From CAYZPE01 sp046050145 (GTDB taxonomy: Bacteria > Patescibacteriota > Minisyncoccia > Phycocordibacterales > CAYZPE01): DNA of 7,158 nucleotides. The number at the start of each line of letters is the position of its first letter. Positions within the stretch are counted from its first letter, which is position 1. The stretch covers positions 1 through 7,158 of the forward strand of contig JBJOQC010000046.1 of NCBI GenBank assembly GCA_046050145.1. The letters run 5' to 3'. Position numbers and translations under genes: made by a program. Below are positions 1 through 4,448 of this stretch, piece by piece. The notes below the pieces were generated by a model that ran no database searches, was not told where the DNA came from, and saw nothing but the letters and a program-made list of their open reading frames with translations.

Positions 1-83
1 AAAGCATACTTTTGAGTTTGAGTTTTCTCAAAGATTGGAGCGCGTAAGCGTCGGGCAATTTTGTATTTTGGTCCTATGATCAT
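1..83 (-). CDS. rpsD: 30S ribosomal protein S4, N-terminal fragment (cut by window edge)
   Basis: Reading the minus strand from the ATG at 83-81 gives 27 codons that begin MIIGPKYKIARRLRAP and continue through FEKTQTQKYA, the conserved N-terminus of bacterial S4 (a GPKYKxxRRL-type start). S4 is a primary 16S rRNA-binding protein that nucleates assembly of the 30S body, and in many bacteria it also represses its own operon. The rest of the gene lies beyond position 1. It follows rpsK after 18 nt, the standard order of the alpha operon, so co-transcription is very likely. The upstream spacer is AT-only over its last bases and has no Shine-Dalgarno sequence. The zinc-knuckle cysteines found near the N-terminus of some S4 proteins are absent from the visible part. 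Identity is secure despite the short fragment because both sequence and position agree. Confidence 0.93.
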   Translation of the reverse strand, partial: MIIGPKYKIARRLRAPIFEKTQTQKYA

Positions 84-101
84 AATAAAATATATAAAAA
101 A

Positions 102-533
102 TTATACTCGGCGTGGTCGAGGTGGACGTGGGCCGTTATGTGGCACAGGTGTTACATCTTTGATAGAGCTGATATTGATACCTCGAGAAATAAAGCCTCG
201 GATAGAAGATTCTCGTCCAGAACCTACACCTTTTACTATCACAGCAACTTCTTTAACACCAATGAGCTTTGCTTTGTCCCCTACCACTTCACCAATCTTT
301 GCAGCTGCGAAAGGAGTACCCTTTTTTGCACCCTTGAAACCAAGAGAACCACTTGAAGACCAAACCAAAGCATTTCCTTTTGTATCAGTAAGAAGAACCT
401 TAGTGTTGTTGTATGTAGATTGTACATACAAAACAGCTGAGTCTATTCGCTTTTTAGAAAGAGCCTGAGCTGTAGTTTTTTCTACACCCTCTGCTCCTGT
501 CTCTGCTTTTTTTACGATTCGTTTCTTTCCCAT
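102..533 (-). CDS. rpsK: 30S ribosomal protein S11
   Basis: This encodes a 143-residue S11, which sits on the 30S platform and contacts 16S rRNA near the E site and the S7/S18 region. Family hallmarks are the NNT segment (residues 42-44), TDTKGNALVW (49-58), the SGSLGFKGAKKGTPFAA core (61-77), the glycine-rich KGVGSGRES (101-109), and the C-terminal DVTPVPHNGPRPP followed by a basic end (126-143). The usual HNGCRPP cysteine is proline here. The first 30 residues form a Lys/Ala/Glu-rich extension, somewhat longer than in E. coli S11. The ATG at 533 lies 9 nt after the rpsM stop, and rpsD starts 18 nt downstream, so it is an internal operon gene. No Shine-Dalgarno is visible; the start is preceded by AATATATTACC. 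Translation may rely on coupling to rpsM. The stop is TAA. Confidence 0.97.
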   Translation of the reverse strand: MGKKRIVKKAETGAEGVEKTTAQALSKKRIDSAVLYVQSTYNNTKVLLTDTKGNALVWSSSGSLGFKGAKKGTPFAAAKIGEVVGDKAKLIGVKEVAVIVKGVGSGRESSIRGFISRGINISSIKDVTPVPHNGPRPPRPRRV

Positions 534-542
534 GGTAATATA

Positions 543-923
543 TTATTTCTTATCAGCAGCCTTACGTCCGGTACCCATAGTCTTTCGAGTATTTCCTCGA
601 CGAGTACGTGAGTTTGTCTTTGTTCGCTGTCCTCGTACTGGAAGAACGCGCATATGTCGTATTCCTCTATATGCTTTGATGTCCTTGAGGCGCTTAATGT
701 TTGAACTTACTTCTCGCTTAAGGTCTCCTTCAATTTGATACTTTTCAATAGCTCGACGAATATTGTTCTCGTCCTCAGGAGAAATCTCTTTTGATCTTTT
801 TTCATAAGGAATCTTTGCGTCGTCGAGAATAACACGAGCAAGAGAGCGGCCAATACCGAACAATACGGTAAGACCGATATCAAGACGCTTTTCTTCTGGG
901 ATGGTGATTCCTAAAATTCTCAT
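543..923 (-). CDS. rpsM: 30S ribosomal protein S13
   Basis: This encodes a 126-residue S13, the head protein of the 30S subunit that contacts the 50S in bridge B1 and has a C-terminal tail reaching the P-site tRNA. The N-terminus MRILGITIPEEKRLDIGLT and the helix-hairpin-like GIGRSLA (residues 23-29) match the family. So do YRGIRH (85-90) and LPVRGQRTKTNSRTRRG (94-110), the RNA-binding signature, followed by a basic tail. The common RHRRGLPVRG form reads RHMRVLPVRG here, a modest substitution. The ATG at 923 lies 12 nt after the rpmJ stop, and rpsK follows 9 nt after its own TAA. The start is preceded by TTTATATATTGT. The AAGGA that overlaps the end of rpmJ is about 15 nt away, further than is usual for a Shine-Dalgarno. 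Confidence 0.97.
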   Translation of the reverse strand: MRILGITIPEEKRLDIGLTVLFGIGRSLARVILDDAKIPYEKRSKEISPEDENNIRRAIEKYQIEGDLKREVSSNIKRLKDIKAYRGIRHMRVLPVRGQRTKTNSRTRRGNTRKTMGTGRKAADKK

Positions 924-935
924 ACAATATATAAA

Positions 936-1052
936 TTATCCTTGTCGCTGTTTATGGCGAAGATTAGCTTTGCAAACAATAAAAACCCGACCTCTTCGTC
1001 GAATAACCTGGCATTTTGGACATATTTTCTTTACTGACGCTTTTACCTTCAT
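936..1052 (-). CDS. rpmJ: 50S ribosomal protein L36 (zinc-binding, C+ form)
   Basis: This small gene has an ATG at 1052-1050 and a TAA at 938-936. The 38-residue product begins MKVKASVKKICPKCQVIRRR and ends in RHKQRQG, matching L36 throughout. Cys11, Cys14, Cys27 and His33 form the complete CxxC...C...H zinc ribbon, so this is the zinc-dependent C+ form. L36 is the smallest 50S protein and packs against 23S rRNA near the base of the L7/L12 stalk region. It sits between infA (81-nt gap) and rpsM (12-nt gap), the textbook infA-rpmJ-rpsM order. The 81-nt gap is AT-rich, shows no hairpin with a T-run, and has only a poor promoter-like match. No Shine-Dalgarno precedes the start (AATAATTAAGCA before ATG). 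Confidence 0.97.
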   Translation of the reverse strand: MKVKASVKKICPKCQVIRRRGRVFIVCKANLRHKQRQG

Positions 1053-1133
1053 TGCTTAATTATTTTGAAGAAATCTAAACATTAACTGTGTAAAGATTCC
1101 GTAAGTGAATACACTACACTCTTTTATAAAAAT

Positions 1134-1355
1134 CTACAAGCGTTTTCCAACCCTACCCTTACCTCCGTAAGGATCTATCTCCACTTCTACACGATCTCCC
1201 ACAAGAACTCGTATTCTGTGAAGACGCATTTTGCCAGATAAATATGTCATGATTTCTTCACCAGTATCTTCTCTTGTTACACGAAAGAAGGTGTTAGGCA
1301 AAGCCTCAGTAACTCTTCCTGTAACTATGACTTTTTGTGAATTATCTTTCGACAT
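1134..1355 (-). CDS. infA: Translation initiation factor IF-1
   Basis: This encodes a 73-residue IF-1, a single OB-fold protein that occupies the ribosomal A site during initiation and supports IF-2 and IF-3. Conserved family elements are GRVTEALPNTFFRV (residues 13-26), the LSGKMRLHRIRVLVGDRVEVE stretch (39-59, core SGKMR and GDRVEVE), and the terminal DPYGGKGRVGKRL with the usual KGR basic end. Its length is normal. It is the first gene of the ribosomal cluster, behind a good promoter at 1379-1408 that predicts a leader of roughly 15-20 nt. A short AAGG lies 3 nt before the ATG, too weak and close to be a convincing Shine-Dalgarno. secY, adk and map, which often precede infA, are not present; an envelope-protein gene lies there instead. 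The stop is TAG. Confidence 0.97.
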   Translation of the reverse strand: MSKDNSQKVIVTGRVTEALPNTFFRVTREDTGEEIMTYLSGKMRLHRIRVLVGDRVEVEIDPYGGKGRVGKRL

Positions 1356-1378
1356 CTACCTTATGGGCAATGGAGGAT

Positions 1379-1408
1379 ATAGTAGCAAACAAAGCCCTAT
1401 TTAGTCAA
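1379..1408 (-). promoter_or_regulatory. Predicted sigma70-type promoter of the infA-rpmJ-rpsM-rpsK-rpsD operon
   Basis: On the minus strand, TTGACT (1408-1403, 5 of 6 to the -35 consensus) is followed after 18 nt by TACTAT (1384-1379, 4 of 6 to the -10 consensus). An upstream TG gives an extended -10 (TGCTACTAT). The -10 ends 23 nt before the infA ATG. It lies in the only gap between the membrane-protein gene and infA, where a new transcription unit is expected. No terminator hairpin separates it from the upstream gene, so read-through may also supply the operon. The same ten bases, TTGCTACTAT, recur upstream of alaS. Confidence 0.6.
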
Positions 1409-1432
1409 CAGGACTCTCTGTGCTGTATAAAA

Positions 1433-2788
1433 TTACTGCATTAATACCTTTGTTATATTGAGCTTATCTGCTTCTGTTGGGAAAGAGGTCTTCCAAAAAG
1501 GTGAAACAAATGCTGAAGCTTCTTGTATTGAGGATTCGTACTGCTCAAGAATAGAATTGAAATTTTTCTTTGGTATCCCAATAAGACTTCCTCGGATTGT
1601 GTCCTCAGGAAAGACCAAAGCAACAATACCTGAACCTTGGATTTTTGTTTCAATTACACCCTGTTTCTCTATAAGAGAAGCATCTTTGTTAGGAACTGTA
1701 AGAGAAATATTTTCGAGACCAATAAACTCAACATCTCCTAAACCACTAAGTGCAGGAGCTGCCTCACGTGCAATAAATTCCTCAAGAAGGTTTTTTTCAA
1801 AAATTGCAGCACGCAAAGTTGCTTTCACATTTACCTTTACAGAACTTGCTGTAACTTCTGTCTGAGGAGCATCTTCAAAACCAAAGAAGAAGAGATCTTT
1901 GAATGTGATGAAGCCCTGAGGTACTTGAGCCTGGAGCTCGGGAGTCAGGAGGTCTGTAAGCTGCTGTTTTATATCAACAATCGCTTTTTGCTTATCAGCT
2001 TCGGCTACCTTTTTTCGTATACCAACAAAACCACCTTCCATTGGAGTTTTTGATCGTGCGTAAAAGTTAGCATATCGTGGATCACCCTTGAATCCAGGAA
2101 TACTAAAATCTGTGAGTCCTATATTGTATTTTTCACCTGGTGAATCTGCGTAGACCACAGCCTCAGCACTTCCAGGAATTAATTCTCCATTTTTTACAGT
2201 TGTACCTGGTACGTTTACAGAATCACGAATACGGTACACAAGACCTTCAACAGTCTCGAAACGAGTATTTTTTACAAGTCTTTGTGATGCCGTACTGTGT
2301 TTATTGTAGATAATAATGGTACCAAAAGCCCTTTCTTCTGCAGATTCATTTTCAGTTGCTGGTATTACCACTCCATGCACTCTCGAAAGAGTTACCACTT
2401 CGTACGGAATTCCCTTCACCTTATCCCCTGCAAATAATGTTTCATCAAGAGTAACTTTTTCCTGTCGAGGAGTGATTGTAATAGTTGCTGAAGCAAAATA
2501 TTTCGTAAATATAAAAAGACATACGCCGATAATAAGGACAAGTAGAAACAAAAAAATGTACTTCTTTTTTGAACTCTTCTCTTCTATTTCACCCTCAGCT
2601 TCTATTCTTTGTTTAAACTCTTCAACAACATCAGGAGTTTTTCTTCTAGGGCGAACAGGTTCTTTTGGGGTTATAACTTTAGGAATAACAGGCGCAACGA
2701 TCTCTTTTTGTTTGTGAGAAGGGACAGTAATATTACGTATTGAACGTTTTGAAGGAGGAACTACATCTTGTACAAGGTTTCTTACCAT
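1433..2788 (-). CDS. Bitopic membrane protein with baseplate J-like outer domain (CPR type)
   Basis: The 451-residue product is built as a proline- and lysine-rich cytoplasmic tail (1-76), one strongly hydrophobic helix (about 77-98, YIFLFLLVLIIGVCLFIF), and a large extracytoplasmic region (99-451). There is no cleavable signal peptide. The outer part resembles proteins annotated 'baseplate J/gp47-like' in Patescibacteria: a beta-rich ITITPRQEKVTLDE start, then GTIIIYNKHSTASQRLV...TRFET...G.VYRI (156-187), then a Gly/Pro-rich section. The C-terminus PFWKTSFPTEADKLNI (430-445) also looks family-typical. The tail begins MVRNLVQDVVPPSKRSIRNI, a compact motif that could bind a partner. I chose the ATG at 2788. 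An upstream in-frame TTG (2890) would overlap the preceding gene and add a spurious hydrophobic segment. It lies 43 nt after the actin-like ATPase gene and is probably co-transcribed. Role unknown: a PilN-like partner, pilus or envelope scaffold is inferred, and phage origin is unlikely in this setting. The TAA stop is at 1433-1435. Confidence 0.85.
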   Translation of the reverse strand: MVRNLVQDVVPPSKRSIRNITVPSHKQKEIVAPVIPKVITPKEPVRPRRKTPDVVEEFKQRIEAEGEIEEKSSKKKYIFLFLLVLIIGVCLFIFTKYFASATITITPRQEKVTLDETLFAGDKVKGIPYEVVTLSRVHGVVIPATENESAEERAFGTIIIYNKHSTASQRLVKNTRFETVEGLVYRIRDSVNVPGTTVKNGELIPGSAEAVVYADSPGEKYNIGLTDFSIPGFKGDPRYANFYARSKTPMEGGFVGIRKKVAEADKQKAIVDIKQQLTDLLTPELQAQVPQGFITFKDLFFFGFEDAPQTEVTASSVKVNVKATLRAAIFEKNLLEEFIAREAAPALSGLGDVEFIGLENISLTVPNKDASLIEKQGVIETKIQGSGIVALVFPEDTIRGSLIGIPKKNFNSILEQYESSIQEASAFVSPFWKTSFPTEADKLNITKVLMQ

Positions 2789-2831
2789 GGTGTATATATT
2801 ACAACGAAAGACCGAGTGTTTCAAACCACTC

Positions 2832-3974
2832 CTACCTGTGTATATCAAGAGCTTCGAGAGCCAAAAAAGGATCTCCTGAAGTATTTCCAATAAATTTCAT
2901 AACCTGGAGTGATGAAAAACTTAAAGCGATCACAGAAGCTTCATCACGGACTGCACTCGCAGTAACAAAGAAAGAACTCCATATTTTTGCAACTCCCTCA
3001 TCTGCAGTAATAAACACTTTTTCAAAATTTTTAGGAATAGAATTTGTAATACAAAAATTCTTGAAAAGTGCAGCCCATTCATTCTTAACATCAGTAATTA
3101 GAGTACTTATTCTTTCAGAAATTGCTGGCTCAAGAACAGCATCTGAGTACAAATTCATATACGAGAGCGCGAGATCAGGACCAACATCAAAAGCCTTTGA
3201 GACGGCACGCACAAGACCATTACGACCTAGAGGTAGAGTGCCCACATACAAAGGAACGCCATGATATACAAAAGTCATATCGGTCGACTCACCTGTTACA
3301 TCACATGCAATATAGTTTTTTTCATTTGAGAAATTTTTTGTAATAAAGGAGTAAAGGACTGAAGTAAAGGGCTTAAAAGAAGCTTTTATGTGTGCGTAAC
3401 GTTCAATAATGAGACTCAGCACATCTTTCATTTTTTTTGACACATAACTTACTCGTGAATTAATTTCAATATGACGAGCCTTTTTTCCGTATGGATTTAT
3501 GACCTCATATCCATTAAGCATTACTTGTGTAACCACCTGCTCAACTAATATATTTTCATCTTCAAGAAATGAAACTCCAAGTGTTGGTGTAAATTGGGTA
3601 ATTTCATTCTTTACAACATCAGATACAAAGTGCTCTGTCACCTGTACAGGATTTTCTCTCACAATGTTAGTTGTGTGAACATGTGAAGTAGTCCATGGGG
3701 TTGATAGAAAATAGTGCGCTTCCTCAAAAACATAGAGGCGCTTACGAGCTTCTTCTATAAGACTTTTTACGACTATTTCTATTGTAGAAAGAATTAGTTG
3801 TGTCAGTTTTGAATGTGATATTTCTTTTGAAAGAGCTATCGGTATACGAAAAGAATATAATATTTCTGTCTCGTGAGAGACCTTGGACACAAAAGCACCA
3901 CCCACACTTGCGCTTCCAACATCAATAATCAAAGAAACCTTTTTTCTTTTTTTAAAAAGAGAAAATAATGCCAT
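2832..3974 (-). CDS. PilM/FtsA-like actin-fold ATPase
   Basis: The 380-residue soluble protein has the layout of PilM/FtsA-type actin-like ATPases. The phosphate-1 loop is LIIDVGSASVGG (residues 15-26, Asp18, Ser21). A middle region (about 85-180) fits the SHS2/1C insertion. The phosphate-2 motif is ACDVTGESTDMTFV (223-236, Asp225), followed by GVPLYVGTLPLGRNGLVRAV (239-258), close to the FtsA/PilM 'iPlGg' segment. An adenosine-type VFITADEGVA lies at 320-329. No FtsA-style C-terminal amphipathic helix is obvious. PilM-type proteins dock on the cytoplasmic tail of a bitopic partner, and the next gene encodes such a protein 43 nt downstream. Cell division (FtsA) is the main alternative, but no ftsZ is nearby. 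The ATG at 3974 was chosen over an in-frame TTG at 3995, which would place the start inside the predicted -10 box. The stop is TAG. Function is inferred from fold and context. Confidence 0.8.
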   Translation of the reverse strand: MALFSLFKKRKKVSLIIDVGSASVGGAFVSKVSHETEILYSFRIPIALSKEISHSKLTQLILSTIEIVVKSLIEEARKRLYVFEEAHYFLSTPWTTSHVHTTNIVRENPVQVTEHFVSDVVKNEITQFTPTLGVSFLEDENILVEQVVTQVMLNGYEVINPYGKKARHIEINSRVSYVSKKMKDVLSLIIERYAHIKASFKPFTSVLYSFITKNFSNEKNYIACDVTGESTDMTFVYHGVPLYVGTLPLGRNGLVRAVSKAFDVGPDLALSYMNLYSDAVLEPAISERISTLITDVKNEWAALFKNFCITNSIPKNFEKVFITADEGVAKIWSSFFVTASAVRDEASVIALSFSSLQVMKFIGNTSGDPFLALEALDIHR

Positions 3975-3985
3975 GTATAGAATCC

Positions 3986-3994
3986 AGTATACCA
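3986..3994 (-). promoter_or_regulatory. Possible extended -10 promoter for the actin-like ATPase unit
   Basis: On the minus strand TGGTATACT (3994-3986) is an extended -10 match (TGn plus TATACT, 5 of 6). It lies 11 nt before the ATG at 3974 and downstream of the terminator at 4036-4062, where a new unit must begin. No good -35 hexamer is present at 16-18 nt, which fits an extended -10 promoter. Transcription would start within a few bases of the ATG. GTATA (3975-3979) and TATAC (3988-3992) form a short inverted repeat across the box. Confidence 0.5.
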
Positions 3995-4030
3995 ACAGAC
4001 TCTTAAAGATACTCTGAAGTTTTCCACCTA

Positions 4031-4062
4031 AAAGAAAAACCCACCGACGTACGGTGGGTTTT
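4031..4062 (-). terminator. Rho-independent terminator, possibly bidirectional
   Basis: A perfect 11-bp inverted repeat (4036-4046 and 4052-4062, arm AAAACCCACCG on the plus strand) encloses a 5-nt loop, ACGTA. On the minus strand the stem runs into TTTTTCTTTT, a strong T-tract. It lies 23 nt after the TGA of the 100-residue gene, so it ends the transcript carrying that gene and perhaps alaS. On the plus strand the stem ends in only four T, so reverse termination would be weaker, and no plus-strand gene needs it. Confidence 0.9.
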
Positions 4063-4085
4063 AGACAGTATTTGAGGATTTCTAT

Positions 4086-4388
4086 TCAAGATTTCAATTC
4101 TTTAATCAGAGTAGTGACTTCAACATCATCCAAGACACGAACATTTGGAGGAATGAACCTCTCGATCTGTTCGTCATCTGTAGGGTCAAGACAGAGCTCA
4201 GACTCATCTTTTCTCACTGAATCAAGAGCGTTTGCCACATTCGAGTTCTCTACAAAAACTTTTCGATCTTTGGTGAGAACAATATGACAACCGGCGGTTT
4301 GACAAAAACCATAGTGCCATACAAAACCCAAATGCCCCTCCTTGTCTTCAAAAAAACAAACAATACCAAACGGTTGCGAATCAAGCAT
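4086..4388 (-). CDS. Hypothetical acidic 100-residue protein
   Basis: I do not recognise this protein. It is 100 residues long and soluble, with no membrane segment or signal peptide. The N-terminal half is aromatic and rich in Cys and His: FGIVCFFEDKEGHLGFVWHY (residues 7-26) followed by GFCQTAGCH (27-35). The cysteines are at 11, 29, 34 and 66 and the histidines at 19, 25 and 35. The second half is strongly acidic (for example DESEL and DPTDDEQIE, 61-77) and ends in a helix-prone VTTLIKELKS. The Cys/His content could hint at metal binding, but spacing does not match a standard zinc ribbon. Support that it is a real gene comes from a perfect AGGAGGT five nt before the ATG and a strong terminator 23 nt after its stop. 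It follows alaS by 60 nt and may share its transcript. It is the only complete gene here that ends in TGA. Confidence 0.8.
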   Translation of the reverse strand: MLDSQPFGIVCFFEDKEGHLGFVWHYGFCQTAGCHIVLTKDRKVFVENSNVANALDSVRKDESELCLDPTDDEQIERFIPPNVRVLDDVEVTTLIKELKS

Positions 4389-4393
4389 GGCAC

Positions 4394-4400
4394 ACCTCCT
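4394..4400 (-). promoter_or_regulatory. Strong Shine-Dalgarno sequence of the 100-residue gene
   Basis: On the minus strand AGGAGGT (4400-4394) lies 5 nt before the ATG at 4388, a full match to the anti-Shine-Dalgarno core. It fixes the start codon. It stands out because none of the other start sites in the window has a comparable sequence. Confidence 0.85.
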
Positions 4401-4448
4401 AGAAAAGGATAAAGAAATCTAAAAATAACACTACGATATTTAAACTTC

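Noticed and set aside
61..468. Open plus-strand frames of over 100 codons antisense to rpsK, the membrane protein (1458-1865, 2316-2717) and the ATPase (2740-3264)
   Set aside because: They lie opposite well-supported genes, lack ribosome binding sites and recognisable domains, and are expected shadows of the real coding frames.
1053..1133. Possible internal promoter between infA and rpmJ (TTCACT, 17 nt, GTTAAT)
   Set aside because: Both hexamers match only 4 of 6, which is common by chance in AT-rich DNA, and the genes fit a single operon.
1409..1432. Possible terminator after the membrane-protein gene
   Set aside because: The region has only short, imperfect inverted repeats around CAGAGAGTCCTG and no T-run following a stem.
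1433..2788. Baseplate J similarity as evidence for a prophage or contractile injection system
   Set aside because: No other tail, sheath, integrase or lysis genes are present, and the protein has a membrane anchor. Similar proteins are common in CPR genomes outside prophages.
2789..2890. Longer start (TTG at 2890) for the membrane protein, adding a hydrophobic N-terminal segment
   Set aside because: It would overlap the 3' end of the ATPase gene in another frame. The added residues look like an out-of-frame translation, and the ATG at 2788 begins the family-like VPPSKRS tail.
3975..3995. TTG start at 3995 for the actin-like ATPase
   Set aside because: It lies within the predicted extended -10 box and adds only seven residues (MVYWILY); the ATG at 3974 gives a normal N-terminus before the first beta strand.
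4086..4088. TGA of the 100-residue gene as a recoded sense codon (Gly)
   Set aside because: Reading on would run straight into the strong terminator hairpin, and the other genes contain no in-frame TGA where a glycine is conserved.
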